From positions 124,001-188,000 of the forward strand of contig WBSF01000007.1 of assembly GCA_008923315.1 (NCBI GenBank): a stretch of 64,000 nucleotides of DNA. Reading direction: 5' to 3'. The notes below the pieces were generated by a model, which saw nothing but the letters and a program-made list of their open reading frames with translations, was not told where the DNA came from and ran no database searches. Source of the DNA: Betaproteobacteria bacterium SCN1 (GTDB lineage: Bacteria > Pseudomonadota > Gammaproteobacteria > Burkholderiales > Thiobacillaceae). Shown here piece by piece: positions 46,808 through 57,633 of this stretch (positions are counted from its first letter, which is position 1; the number at the start of each line of letters is the position of its first letter). The translations under genes were made by a program, and so were the position numbers.

Positions 46808-47158
46808 ATGTCACAGAAAACCCTGCTCACCGCCGCCCTCGGCACCGCGTTCGTCGCCGGTTTGTCGGTCGCCCCGGCCACATCCGCCGCGGAGAATCCG
46901 TTCGTACTGGCGGGCCTGTCGTCCGGTTACCAGGTCGCCGACGCCGGCAAGCCGATGGAAGGCAAGTGCGGCGGCGCCAAATCCGCCGAGGGTAAATGCG
47001 GCGGCGCCAAGGCCAAAGACGAAACCAAGGCCAAGGAAGGCAAGTGCGGCGGCGCCAAATCCGCCGAGGGCAAATGCGGCGGCGCCAAGGCCAAAGACGA
47101 AACCAAGGCCAAGGAAGGCAAATGCGGCGAAGGCAAGTGCGGCAGCCCCAAGAAATAA
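46808..47158 (+). CDS. HvfA-type RiPP precursor with EGKCG repeats (putative copper-binding metallophore/bufferin-like)
   Basis: A 116-residue exported peptide. Residues 1-28 form a signal peptide ([22 protein letters not shown]). After a ~20-residue spacer come six EGKCG motifs, four of them EGKCGG, separated by AKSA or [10 protein letters not shown]. It contains no other cysteines. EGKCG precursors next to an MNIO (DUF692) enzyme and a DUF2063 partner define HvfABC-type RiPPs, whose cysteines become oxazolone/thioamide-type groups that bind copper. A strong AAAGGAG site lies upstream, 8 bases from the ATG. The maturase follows after 7 bp. Confidence 0.85.
   Translation: MSQKTLLTAALGTAFVAGLSVAPATSAAENPFVLAGLSSGYQVADAGKPMEGKCGGAKSAEGKCGGAKAKDETKAKEGKCGGAKSAEGKCGGAKAKDETKAKEGKCGEGKCGSPKK
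46958..47113 (+). repeat. Two 78-bp direct repeats in the precursor gene
   Basis: 46958-47035 and 47036-47113 are identical except for one synonymous base (GGT/GGC). Each encodes a 26-residue unit with two EGKCGG motifs and the KDETKAK spacer. Confidence 0.95.
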
Positions 47159-47165
47159 GCGCATC

Positions 47166-48020
47166 ATGACCGCCCTGCGCCCGACCGGCGCGGGGCTCGG
47201 GTTTCGGCGCGAACTCGTTCCCGCGCTGAAAACCCGGGTGCCCGACGCCATTGCGTTCTTCGAGCTCGCACCGGAAAACTGGATCGATCTGGGCGGCGCA
47301 TTCGGGCGCGACCTGCGCGGTTTCACCGAACGCTTTCCCTTCGTCTGCCACGGCCTGTCGCTGTCGCTCGGCGGCCCGACGCCGCTGGACGAGCTGCTGC
47401 TCGTGAAAATACGCCAGTTCATGGACGCGCACGGCATCGCACTGTATACGGAGCACCTGTCCTACTGTTCGGACGAGGGGCACCTGTACGATCTGCTGCC
47501 GATTCCCTTCACGGAGGATGCCGTCAGATACGTCGCCTCGCGCATCCGCCGCGCGCAGGACATTCTGGAACGGCGCATCGCCATCGAAAATGCCTCCTAC
47601 TACACGCCTTCGCCCATCGCCGAAATGGACGAACTGACTTTCATCCGCGCGGTCCTGGACGAAGCCGGCTGCGACCTGCATCTCGACGTCAACAACGTCT
47701 ACGTCAACAGCGTCAATCACCGCTACGACCCACAGGCCTTCATCGCAGCCCTGCCGACCGAGCGTATCGCCTACCTGCACATGGCCGGCCACTACCGCGA
47801 GGCGGAAGACCTGCTCGTCGACACGCATGGCGCCGACGTGATCGAACCGGTCTGGGCGCTGCTCGACGCCACCTATCGCCTGCATGGCGTCGGGCCGACG
47901 TTGCTGGAGCGCGACTTCAATATTCCGCCGCTCGCGGACCTGGCCGGCGAAGTCGAGCGCATCGCCGCGTTGCAGGCGCGACACCGGACTTCGGATGAAC
48001 CCGTCAGACGCGCGTCCTGA
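47166..48020 (+). CDS. MNIO-family (DUF692) RiPP maturase, HvfB/BufB type
   Basis: A 284-residue DUF692 (multinuclear non-haem iron oxidase) TIM-barrel protein. Characteristic stretches are [77 protein letters not shown] and YLHMAGHY, whose His, Asp, Glu and Asn residues are the iron ligands of the family. It oxidises cysteines of the adjacent precursor. It overlaps the DUF2063 gene by 26 bp. Confidence 0.92.
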   Translation: MTALRPTGAGLGFRRELVPALKTRVPDAIAFFELAPENWIDLGGAFGRDLRGFTERFPFVCHGLSLSLGGPTPLDELLLVKIRQFMDAHGIALYTEHLSYCSDEGHLYDLLPIPFTEDAVRYVASRIRRAQDILERRIAIENASYYTPSPIAEMDELTFIRAVLDEAGCDLHLDVNNVYVNSVNHRYDPQAFIAALPTERIAYLHMAGHYREAEDLLVDTHGADVIEPVWALLDATYRLHGVGPTLLERDFNIPPLADLAGEVERIAALQARHRTSDEPVRRAS

Positions 48021-48747
48021 ATTCCAGCGCTACCAGCTCGCGTTTGCCGCGCATCTCCGCGACCCGCGTCGTCAACCGCGCCCGGCGGGCGTGGATGCGC
48101 GCCGGATGAAGGTCTATGCCGCGCTGCTCTATAACAATGTCGAAAGCTTTCTGCTGGCCTGCTTTCCGGTATTGCGCCGGACACTGGGCACGCGCAGGTG
48201 GACGCGCCTGGTGCGCACATTCTTTGCCACGCATCGCTGCCATACGCCCTACTTCCGGCAGATCCCCGACGAATTCCTGCAGTTCCTGCAGTCCGGGCGG
48301 ACGCCGCAGACGGACGATCCGCCCTGGCTGCTCGCGCTGGCGCACTACGAATGGATCGAACTGGCCCTGTCGGTATCGAACCGGGCGCCGGGCCGGGCCT
48401 ACGACCCCGCCGGCGACCTGATGATGCGGGCACCGGTATTGAACCCGGTACTCGCCAGTCTCCGCTACGACTGGCCGGTGCACCGCATCGCGCCACGCCG
48501 CCGGATACGCCCGTCGGACACCCATCTGCTGGTCTTCCGCGATGCGGAAGACCGGGTCCGCTTCAGCGAAGTCAACGCCTTCACCGCCCGCCTGCTGAAT
48601 CTACTGGAAAGCGGCACGCGGACGGGATGCGCCGCGCTGGAAACGCTCGCCGCCGAAAGCGGCCATCCCGACCCCGGTCTGATCCTGAAAGCAGGCGCAG
48701 CGCTGCTGGAAGATCTGCGTACGCAGGGTGCGATTCTGGGCGCCTGA
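47995..48747 (+). CDS. DUF2063 RiPP maturation partner, HvfC/BufC type
   Basis: A 250-residue protein with an N-terminal DUF2063 helical domain ([41 protein letters not shown]). A second domain of the kind that recognises the precursor leader and binds the MNIO enzyme follows. The start at 47995 lies inside the maturase gene and gives the family N-terminus. No DoxX-type fourth gene follows; the neighbouring PCuAC gene is on the other strand. Confidence 0.9.
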   Translation: MNPSDARPEFQRYQLAFAAHLRDPRRQPRPAGVDARRMKVYAALLYNNVESFLLACFPVLRRTLGTRRWTRLVRTFFATHRCHTPYFRQIPDEFLQFLQSGRTPQTDDPPWLLALAHYEWIELALSVSNRAPGRAYDPAGDLMMRAPVLNPVLASLRYDWPVHRIAPRRRIRPSDTHLLVFRDAEDRVRFSEVNAFTARLLNLLESGTRTGCAALETLAAESGHPDPGLILKAGAALLEDLRTQGAILGA

Positions 48748-48758
48748 ACGCCCGCCGC

Positions 48759-49217
48759 TCAATGATGGTGGTGCATGTGCTGCGCCGGCTCGCCGCCGGG
48801 GCCGCGCGCGTCCGCTTTCACTTCGACGGTTTCCTGCTTGCCGCCGGTCTCGATCGTGAGCGTCAGCGGCACCGCGTCGCCTGCGGCGATGGGCTTGCCC
48901 AGATTCATCAGCATGATGTGGTAGCCGCCCGGTTCCAGCTTGACCGGCTTGCCCTTGGGCAGATCGAGCGTCCTGACCTCGCGCATGCGCATCACTTCGC
49001 CGTCCATCTTCATTTCGTGCAGCTCGACGCGCGGCACGGCCGCACTGGCCACGCCGACCAGTTTCGCGTCCACGTCGGACTGAATGGTCATGTAGGCGGC
49101 ACTGACCTTTTGCCCCGGCATCGTGGCACGTGCCCACACGTCGGTCACCTGCACATTGGCAGCCGCGGCAGGCAGGGCAACGGCGGCGAGCAGCATCGCA
49201 GCGATCATCGGTTTCAT
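48759..49217 (-). CDS. Periplasmic copper chaperone PCuAC
   Basis: A 152-residue secreted protein with a signal peptide (IAAMLLAAVALPAAAA). The PCuAC copper site is visible as Met and His residues in VELHEMKMDGEVMRM and GGYHIMLM. A His-rich tail (HMHHHH) adds a second possible copper site. Such proteins deliver Cu(I) to the CuA centre of cytochrome oxidase. AGGAG lies just before the ATG. It converges on the RiPP operon, which also handles copper by inference. Confidence 0.92.
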   Translation of the reverse strand: MKPMIAAMLLAAVALPAAAANVQVTDVWARATMPGQKVSAAYMTIQSDVDAKLVGVASAAVPRVELHEMKMDGEVMRMREVRTLDLPKGKPVKLEPGGYHIMLMNLGKPIAAGDAVPLTLTIETGGKQETVEVKADARGPGGEPAQHMHHHH

Positions 49218-49346
49218 GGCGGTCTCCTTATGGATTGGATCAAGCTGCACCATTCTCCCATACGGCCGCAGGACCCGGCACACGCGCGGCATGGACAAAT
49301 TGTCGCAGGCCGCCGGGTCGCCCGGCGCGCGCATTACAATCGGCCC

Positions 49347-50603
49347 ATGCCGACCGCCGCCGCCGATACGCTGCTGTCCATCCTGCCTGCACGCGCCCTG
49401 CTGGGCAGGCTGCTGACGCTGCGTGTCTCGCTGATTGCCGGCTGGGCGGCCGGGATCGTCTGGCTGCACTGGGGGCTCGGCATCCGCATGCCCCTGCTGC
49501 CGATGGCGGCCGTGCTCGCCCTGATGGGCGTGTTCGCCGTATCCACGGTCTGGCGGCTGCGCCAGGACGTCCCGGCGACGCAGATGGAATTTCTCGCCCA
49601 TTTGCTGGCCGATCTCACCGCTTACGCCGTGCTGCTGTTCTTCGGCGGCGGCGCGACCAACCCCTTCGTCTCGCTCATGCTGGTGCCGGTGGTCATCGCT
49701 GCGATCAGCCTGCGCCCGCGCTGGGCCTGGCTGCTTGCAGGAGTAGCGAGCGCCTACTATGCGATATTGCTGTTCATCTATCAGCCGCTTGCCATCGCCG
49801 ACCCTCTGGCCGCCTATGGCATGCACCTGGCCGGCATGTGGTTCAATTTCCTGGTCAGCGCCGCCCTGATCGCCTTTTTCGTCACCCGCATGCACGCGGG
49901 TCTGCGCGAACGCGAACGCGCACTCGCCGAACTGCGCGAAAAACAGCTTCGCGACGAACGCATCCTGGCGCTCGGCACCCAGGCAGCACTTGCCGCCCAC
50001 GAGCTCGCCACACCGCTGGCCACGCTGCAAACGACGGCGCACGAGCTGGCCGCCGAATTTGCCAACGACCCGGATATCGGCGCCGACTGCCGGTTGATCG
50101 AACAGCAGGCCCAGGCCTGCAAAGCCATTCTGACCCGGCTCGCCGCACGTGCGCAGGATGCGCCTGCCGAACCGCAACCGCTCGACGCCTGGCTCGACGC
50201 CCTGGTCGATCGCTGGCAGGTGCTGCGGCCGGATGCGCGCATCGAGGCGGCCCTGCCGCGCGACGGCCGGGTCTTCCTGCCGCCCGACGGGCTCGAACAG
50301 GCCGTGTTGAACGTGCTCAACAACGCCGCCGACGCCGCGCCCGGGCCGGTCGAATTCCACGCCGCCTCGGACAACCGGGGCCTGACTCTCGACATCGCGG
50401 ACCGCGGCCCCGGCTTCACCCCCGAACAACGGGCGCAGGCGGGGCGCGTCCTGTTCAGCGGCAAGCCGGGGCACGGCTGGGGCGTAGGCCTGGCGCTGAC
50501 GCATTCGACCCTGGAACGCGCCGGCGGCAGCCTGACCCTGACCGAGCGCAAGGGGGGCGGCACGCGCGTCCGCATCGTCATTCCCTGGGAGCACGCCGCA
50601 TGA
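49347..50603 (+). CDS. regB: RegB/PrrB-type redox-sensing histidine kinase
   Basis: A 418-residue membrane sensor kinase with six predicted helices in the first 180 residues. The quinone-binding heptapeptide GGATNPF is at residues 101-107, and the H-box AAHELATPLATL has phosphoacceptor His218. The redox-active Cys (RegB Cys265 equivalent) is Cys258 in QACKAILTRL. The HATPase domain ends GWGVGLALTHSTLERAGG. RegB proteins sense quinone redox state and control carbon fixation, nitrogen and respiratory genes through RegA, encoded with a 4-bp overlap downstream. Confidence 0.92.
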   Translation: MPTAAADTLLSILPARALLGRLLTLRVSLIAGWAAGIVWLHWGLGIRMPLLPMAAVLALMGVFAVSTVWRLRQDVPATQMEFLAHLLADLTAYAVLLFFGGGATNPFVSLMLVPVVIAAISLRPRWAWLLAGVASAYYAILLFIYQPLAIADPLAAYGMHLAGMWFNFLVSAALIAFFVTRMHAGLRERERALAELREKQLRDERILALGTQAALAAHELATPLATLQTTAHELAAEFANDPDIGADCRLIEQQAQACKAILTRLAARAQDAPAEPQPLDAWLDALVDRWQVLRPDARIEAALPRDGRVFLPPDGLEQAVLNVLNNAADAAPGPVEFHAASDNRGLTLDIADRGPGFTPEQRAQAGRVLFSGKPGHGWGVGLALTHSTLERAGGSLTLTERKGGGTRVRIVIPWEHAA

Positions 50604-51133
50604 ACATGAAACTGCTGATCGTCGAGGACGATGCCGATTTCGCCGCCGCGCTCGGCCGCGCCATGCACAAGCGGGGCATCGAGTCGGCACACGCCCCGGA
50701 TGCAGCGACCGCTCGCGCGCTCATCGAGCATTTTCACCCGACCCACGCCGTCGTCGACCTGAAGCTGCCGGGCGAATCCGGACTGCGGGTCGTTGCCGAT
50801 CTGGCTGCACGCGAGCCCCCGCCTGCCATCGTCGTGCTGACCGGCTACGCCAGTATCGCGACCGCCGTCGAAGCGGTCCGCCTGGGTGCGCGCCATTACC
50901 TCGCCAAACCGGCCAACGCCGATGAAATCCTGGCCGCCCTGCTCAAGGATCAGCCCGACGTCATGCTCGAAGTGAGCCCGGAACCGCTCTCGGTGGCGCG
51001 GCTGGAATGGGAACATATCCAGAAGGTGCTGGCCGAGAACGACGGCAACATCTCCGCCACCGCGCGCGCCCTGAAAATGCATCGCCGGACCCTGCAGCGC
51101 AAGCTCGACAAGCATCCGCCCAAGCCGGCCTGA
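50600..51133 (+). CDS. regA: RegA/PrrA-type response regulator
   Basis: A 177-residue response regulator with receiver motifs KLLIVEDDAD, phosphoacceptor Asp53 in AVVDLKLPGESG and LAKPANADE. A Pro-rich linker and a Fis-type helix-turn-helix (NISATARALKMHRRTLQRKLDK) follow. RegA homologues activate cbb, nif and oxidase operons at low redox potential. Its start overlaps the regB stop (ATGA). In this autotroph the two RubisCO operons and the DAB genes are likely targets, though no RegA site was verified. Confidence 0.93.
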   Translation: MNMKLLIVEDDADFAAALGRAMHKRGIESAHAPDAATARALIEHFHPTHAVVDLKLPGESGLRVVADLAAREPPPAIVVLTGYASIATAVEAVRLGARHYLAKPANADEILAALLKDQPDVMLEVSPEPLSVARLEWEHIQKVLAENDGNISATARALKMHRRTLQRKLDKHPPKPA

Positions 51134-51199
51134 GGCCGGACCGGGAACCTGGCCGGCCGCGGCAGGTCACTGCAGCCAGTCCCTTCGTTGCCCTCAACC

Positions 51200-51865
51200 A
51201 TGAACGTCCAGTCCCTGCTCGATCAACTCCTCGGCGCCGGCCAGTCCGCCGCGCAAAAGGTCAACCAGTCCGGTTACGCCAATTTCGGTACCGGCATGCT
51301 CGCCGGCGGCGCACTGGGCCTCCTGCTCGGCGACAAGCGGGTGCGCAAATTGGGCGGCAAGGCGCTGACCTATGGCGGAGCCGCGGCACTCGGGGCACTG
51401 GCATTCCGCGCCTACAGCAACTGGCAGCAGCAGAAAGCCGCGGCAGGCACCGCACCGGCCCCTTCGGCCCAGCCGGCGCAGTTCCTCCCTGCCCCGCAGG
51501 CCGCCGACCACAGCCGCGCCGTACTGAAGGCGCTGATCGCCGCCGCCAAGTCGGATGGCCACATCGACACGCGCGAACGCGGCCTCATCGAGGAACAACT
51601 CGGCCGCATGGCCGGCGATGCCGGTCTGCGCGCCTGGATCGACGCCGAGGTTTCACGTCCGCTCGACCCCGCCGAGGTCGCTTCGGCCGCCGGCGGGTCG
51701 ATGGAGATCGCAACCGAAATGTATCTGGTGAGCGTGCTCGCGGTGGACAGCGAAAGCTTCATGGAACGCGCCTATCTGGACGCGCTGGCGGCACAACTGA
51801 AACTGCCGCCCGACCTCAGGGCGCAACTCGAAACCGAGGCGCGACAAGCGGCGGCGGCCGCCTGA
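51200..51865 (+). CDS. DUF533 (TerB-like) protein
   Basis: A 221-residue protein. An N-terminal segment with a hydrophobic Gly-rich stretch (FGTGMLAGGALGLLLGDKRVR and AAALGALAFRAY) suggests membrane association. A Pro/Ala linker follows, then a helical TerB-like domain (VLKALIAAAKSDGHIDTRERGLIEEQLG). DUF533 proteins are common and uncharacterised. It ends 3 bp before the convergent uppP stop. Confidence 0.82.
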   Translation: MNVQSLLDQLLGAGQSAAQKVNQSGYANFGTGMLAGGALGLLLGDKRVRKLGGKALTYGGAAALGALAFRAYSNWQQQKAAAGTAPAPSAQPAQFLPAPQAADHSRAVLKALIAAAKSDGHIDTRERGLIEEQLGRMAGDAGLRAWIDAEVSRPLDPAEVASAAGGSMEIATEMYLVSVLAVDSESFMERAYLDALAAQLKLPPDLRAQLETEARQAAAAA

Positions 51866-51868
51866 AAC

Positions 51869-52699
51869 TCAGTGGCCGACGCCCCAGTCGATCACCCCGA
51901 AATACGCCGTCGCCAGCACCACGCAACCGAACACGATGCGGTACCACGCGAACAGCGTGTAATCGTGTCGGCTCACGAATTTGATCAGCGTGCGCACCGC
52001 CAGCAACGCACTGACGAACGCCGCCGCACCGCCCACGGCGAAAAGCGGCAGATCGCCCGCATCGAACAAGCGCCAGTTCTTGTACAGGTCGTAGGCCGTG
52101 GCGGCGAACATGGTGGGAATGGCGAGGAAGAACGAAAACTCCGTCGCCGCCTTGCGTGACAGCCCGAGGAACAGTCCGCCGATGATGGTCGCGCCCGAAC
52201 GCGACGTTCCCGGAATCATCGCCAGCGCCTGCGCAAAACCGATCACGAGCGCGCGCCGCCAGCCGAGATCGTCCACTGTCGGCGTGGCGACCGTATGCTT
52301 GCGCCGCTCGGCCCACAGAATCAGCAGACCGCCGATCACCAGCGCCGACGCCACGACGATGGGATTGAACAGATAGCCCTTGATCTGCTTGTAAAACAGG
52401 AAACCCAACACTGCCGCGGGCAGGAAGCCCGCCATCAGGTTCACCGCCAGCCGCCGCGAGGCCGGTTCGCTGTGCAGCGTCGCGGCCACGTGGCCGAGCT
52501 TCGCGCGATATTCGTAGACCACCGCCAGAATCGCCGCGAGCTGGATCGCGATCATGAACACCTTGGCCTTCTCGCCGGTGAATCCCAGCAGCTGGCCGGC
52601 AATGATCAGGTGACCGGTACTGGAAATCGGCAGAAACTCGGTAACACCCTCGACCAGACCAAGGATCAGGGCATGCAGAATGAGAACGGGATCGGTCAT
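51869..52699 (-). CDS. uppP: Undecaprenyl-diphosphate phosphatase
   Basis: A 276-residue membrane enzyme with about eight helices that dephosphorylates undecaprenyl pyrophosphate for cell-wall carrier recycling. Signatures are [18 protein letters not shown] (residues ~15-32) with the catalytic Glu and His, and [19 protein letters not shown] with the catalytic Ser and Arg. The normal family length is present. A terminator lies just upstream, separating it from thiC. Confidence 0.96.
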   Translation of the reverse strand: MTDPVLILHALILGLVEGVTEFLPISSTGHLIIAGQLLGFTGEKAKVFMIAIQLAAILAVVYEYRAKLGHVAATLHSEPASRRLAVNLMAGFLPAAVLGFLFYKQIKGYLFNPIVVASALVIGGLLILWAERRKHTVATPTVDDLGWRRALVIGFAQALAMIPGTSRSGATIIGGLFLGLSRKAATEFSFFLAIPTMFAATAYDLYKNWRLFDAGDLPLFAVGGAAAFVSALLAVRTLIKFVSRHDYTLFAWYRIVFGCVVLATAYFGVIDWGVGH

Positions 52700-52717
52700 G
52701 AGGTGCGGGCAGACATG

Positions 52718-52743
52718 AAAAAGGCGCGCCCACCGGGCGCGCC
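52718..52743 (-). terminator. Rho-independent terminator between thiC and uppP
   Basis: On the minus strand GGCGCGCCC and GGGCGCGCC form a 9-bp stem with a 3-base loop, followed by five T. It ends the thiC message 58 bp past its stop. Confidence 0.9.
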
Positions 52744-52801
52744 CGCCGAATTATACGCAGTGCAGGTCAACAGGCCGTGAAGGCGCGAGACCGGCCGGCA
52801 T

Positions 52802-54855
<2,054 letters not shown>

Positions 54856-54932
54856 GCGGCCAAGTTAGCCGAATTGTGGAATAATTGCAAGGCAGTCATT
54901 CCTCTAACCCATTGATTTTCCAGACACCCGGC

Positions 54933-55586
54933 ATGGATATTGAACAGGCACGCTTCAACATGGTGGAACAGCAGATTCGCCCCTGGGACGTGCTGAACCC
55001 GCACGTGCTCGACCTGTTGTTCAAGCTGCGCCGCGAAGACTTCGTGCCCGAAGCCCGCCGCGCACTCGCTTTCGTCGACATGGAAATCCCGCTCGGCCAC
55101 GGTGAATCGATGTGGACGCCCAAGCTCGAAGCCCGCGTCCTGCAGGAACTGGCGCTGCAATCGACCGACCGTGTCCTCGAAATCGGTACGGGCAGCGGCT
55201 ATTTCGCCGCGCTGCTCGCGGCGCAGGCAGCCGAGGTCGTGTCGGTCGACATCTGTGGCGATTTCACCGCCTCTGCTGCCGGGAAACTGCGCGCGCACGG
55301 GATCGCAAACGTGCATCTGCACACGGCCGACGCCTCGCGCGACTGGCCCGACGATGCCGGCTTCGATGCCATCGTGCTCACCGGTTCGACACCGATCCTG
55401 TCCGATGCCTTCCGCCGGCGCCTCCGGGTCGGCGGCCGCCTGTTCGCCATCACCGGTTCGGTCCCCGTGATGCAGGCGCAGCTCGTTACCTGTACCGCGC
55501 CCGGCGCCTTCCGGAGCGTCACGCTGTTCGAGACCTGCGTCGCCCCGCTCGTCAACGCGCCGCACCCTGCCGCCTTCGTATTCTGA
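54933..55586 (+). CDS. Protein-L-isoaspartate O-methyltransferase-like methyltransferase
   Basis: A 217-residue SAM-dependent methyltransferase with motif I VLEIGTGSGYFAALLA and VSVDIC, and with the PCMT-type N-terminus (ARFNMVEQQIRPWDVLNPHVLDLL, REDFVPE, GHGESMWTPKLEARVLQ). Canonical enzymes repair isoaspartyl residues. The IPLGHGESMWTP sequence replaces the usual IGxGQTISQP, so this belongs to the betaproteobacterial branch near tolC, whose substrate is less certain. The start at 54933 is inside a longer frame. Confidence 0.88.
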   Translation: MDIEQARFNMVEQQIRPWDVLNPHVLDLLFKLRREDFVPEARRALAFVDMEIPLGHGESMWTPKLEARVLQELALQSTDRVLEIGTGSGYFAALLAAQAAEVVSVDICGDFTASAAGKLRAHGIANVHLHTADASRDWPDDAGFDAIVLTGSTPILSDAFRRRLRVGGRLFAITGSVPVMQAQLVTCTAPGAFRSVTLFETCVAPLVNAPHPAAFVF

Positions 55587-55696
55587 TGTTTGCCCCGTCG
55601 AGTCCGATCCATGGCGCGTCCGGCACGTTCCGGCCGGGATACCGCACCGTTTCCAGCCTGGACGGAGCACGCCCTTTCTCGGGTTTGCCGGACTGA

Positions 55697-56014
55697 ATGC
55701 GCCATTTCCGGCCAGCCGAACTCGACGCCTACCTCAAGGGCGGCCATGCCCCCGTGCTGCTGGACGTGCGCGAGCCCTGGGAATACGGCATCTGCAAGCT
55801 GCCCGGCGCGCAGCTGATCCCCATGCGTGACCTGCCCGCCCGGCTGGGCGAGCTGGACAGAAATGCCGAGATCGTCGTCATCTGCCATCATGGCGTGCGC
55901 AGCTACCACGCGGCCCGCTACCTTGAAACGGTCGGATTCTCGACCATCATCAATCTCTCGGGCGGCATGGCGGCCTGGGCCGACGAAGTGGACCCGGCCA
56001 CGCCCCGCTACTGA
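55697..56014 (+). CDS. Rhodanese-domain sulfurtransferase
   Basis: A 105-residue single rhodanese domain (LLDVREPWEYGICKLPGA at the start, active Cys in VVICHHGVRSYHAARYL, ending INLSGGMAAWADEVD). It resembles GlpE/PspE-like cytosolic sulfurtransferases and would transfer sulfane sulfur, for example from thiosulfate. It sits in the common pcm-rhodanese-tolC order. Confidence 0.93.
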   Translation: MRHFRPAELDAYLKGGHAPVLLDVREPWEYGICKLPGAQLIPMRDLPARLGELDRNAEIVVICHHGVRSYHAARYLETVGFSTIINLSGGMAAWADEVDPATPRY

Positions 56015-56038
56015 AACGTTTTCAAGACTGGACCCGAC

Positions 56039-57361
56039 ATGCTTCAGAAATCCCTGCCGCTTGCCCTGGCGCTGGCATTCGCCCTTCCGGCGCACGCGGC
56101 CAATCTATCCGACGCCTACCGCGACGCGCAGGCTTACGACGCGCAGTACGCCGCCGCACGCGCCGCCCTTGAGGCCGGCCGCGAAAAAGCCGAGCAGGGA
56201 CGTGCGGGCCTGCTGCCCCAGGTCGATCTGAGCGGCAACGTCACGCGCAGCCATGTCGACTCCTCGCTGCCCGGCGGCGACGTCGACTACACAGGCAACG
56301 GCGCATCGATCAATGCGGTTCAGCCGCTGTTCCGCAAGCAGAACTGGGTCGCGTTCGAACAGGCGAAAAACCAGACCCGGATCGCCGAAATGCAATTCAA
56401 GCTGGCGGAGCAGGAGCTGATCCTGCGTGTCGCCCAGGCCTATTTCGACGTGCTGCAGTCGCAGGACAACATCGCCTTCATCGGCGCGCAGAAAGCCGCC
56501 ATTTCCGAGCAGCTCGCCTCGGCCAAGCGCAATTTCGAGGTCGGCACCGCCACCATCACGGACACCCACGAGGCGCAGGCCCGCTACGACCTCGCCGTGG
56601 CGCAGGAAATCGCCGAACAGAACACGCTCAACATCCGTCTGCGCGCACTGGAGAAACTCATCGGCAAACCGGCCGGTGCGCTCGACGCATTGGTCGAACC
56701 GGCGCAGTTGAAAGCCGAAACCGGCGGCATCGACGAATGGGCGGATCGTGCGGCCCGAGGCAACCTGCAGACCGAGATCCAGCGCATCGCCAAAACCATC
56801 GCCGACCAGGAAGTGGAGCGCAACCGCGCCGGCCACTACCCCACGCTCGATGCCGTCGCTGGCTACAACGTCAACAACAACCAGAACCTCGGCACCCTCC
56901 AGGCCGACATGCGCACCGCCAGCATCGGCCTGCAGCTCAATCTGCCGATCTACCAGGGCGGGCTGGTCAGTTCGCGCGTGCGCGAAGCCGTGGCCAATCA
57001 GGAGAAAGCGCGCCAGGACCTCGAGGCGGCCGCCCGCGATGCGGGCCTCTCGGCACGCCAGGCATATCTCAACGTGGAAAGCGGCGTGGCCCGCGTGCGC
57101 GCACTGGAGCAGGCGCTCGTCTCCAGCCGGGCCCAGCTCGATTCCACCAAGCTCGGCCTCTCGGTCGGCGTGCGCACCAACCTCGACGTGCTGAACGCCG
57201 AGCAGCAGGTGCTGTCCGCCCGCCGCGACCTCGCCGGCGCACGCTACGCCTGGCTGCTGGCGGGCCTGTCGCTCAAGGCTGCCGTGGGGACGCTCAATCC
57301 GGCCGATCTGGCCGAGATCGACCAGCACCTCAAGCCGGCGACTGCAGTCGCGGCGCAATAA
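56039..57361 (+). CDS. TolC-family outer-membrane export channel
   Basis: A 440-residue outer-membrane factor with a signal peptide (SLPLALALAFALPAHA) and two homologous TolC repeats (ANLSDAYRDAQAYDAQYAAARA in the first, AGHYPTLDAVAGYNVNNNQNLG in the second). The long coiled-coil stretches form the periplasmic alpha-barrel that joins drug-export or type I secretion pumps. The DHA2-type permease at 61518 could be a partner, but no adaptor protein is encoded nearby. Confidence 0.94.
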   Translation: MLQKSLPLALALAFALPAHAANLSDAYRDAQAYDAQYAAARAALEAGREKAEQGRAGLLPQVDLSGNVTRSHVDSSLPGGDVDYTGNGASINAVQPLFRKQNWVAFEQAKNQTRIAEMQFKLAEQELILRVAQAYFDVLQSQDNIAFIGAQKAAISEQLASAKRNFEVGTATITDTHEAQARYDLAVAQEIAEQNTLNIRLRALEKLIGKPAGALDALVEPAQLKAETGGIDEWADRAARGNLQTEIQRIAKTIADQEVERNRAGHYPTLDAVAGYNVNNNQNLGTLQADMRTASIGLQLNLPIYQGGLVSSRVREAVANQEKARQDLEAAARDAGLSARQAYLNVESGVARVRALEQALVSSRAQLDSTKLGLSVGVRTNLDVLNAEQQVLSARRDLAGARYAWLLAGLSLKAAVGTLNPADLAEIDQHLKPATAVAAQ

Positions 57362-57394
57362 ACGCCAGCATCATTGCTTAAGTCGCTCATACTC

Positions 57395-57601
57395 ATGTCC
57401 AGTGTAGCCATCGTAGCCAGCTATTGTTTTGCATGGCTGTGGCACGAGTGGTTCTTTTATGCTTTGGCGATATCTGCATTTTTGCTGTTGAGCGGACGTC
57501 TTCTGCTTTCCAACAAAAATATGACCACACAAGCTATGGCAATTGGGGTTGCGATCGGTGCCTTTATAGGTAGCGCAATTGGCTTAACCCATCACTTTTA
57601 G
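57395..57601 (+). CDS. Small membrane protein of unknown function
   Basis: A 68-residue protein with two hydrophobic segments (VAIVASYCFAWLW and ALAISAFLLLSGRLLL) and a third near the end (AIGVAIGAFIGSAIGL). It is not recognised. Its DNA is clearly richer in A+T than the neighbouring tolC and waaA genes, suggesting acquisition by transfer. An upstream TTG would add 7 residues, and no clear ribosome-binding site precedes either start. It could also be a short non-essential ORF. Confidence 0.45.
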   Translation: MSSVAIVASYCFAWLWHEWFFYALAISAFLLLSGRLLLSNKNMTTQAMAIGVAIGAFIGSAIGLTHHF

Positions 57602-57633
57602 CCGAGCCACATGCCATTACGGCGGCAGTTCTT

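Noticed and set aside
46958-47113. Precursor repeats as a collagen-like or structural low-complexity protein
   Set aside because: The EGKCG motif, signal peptide and adjacent DUF692/DUF2063 genes fit a RiPP precursor far better.
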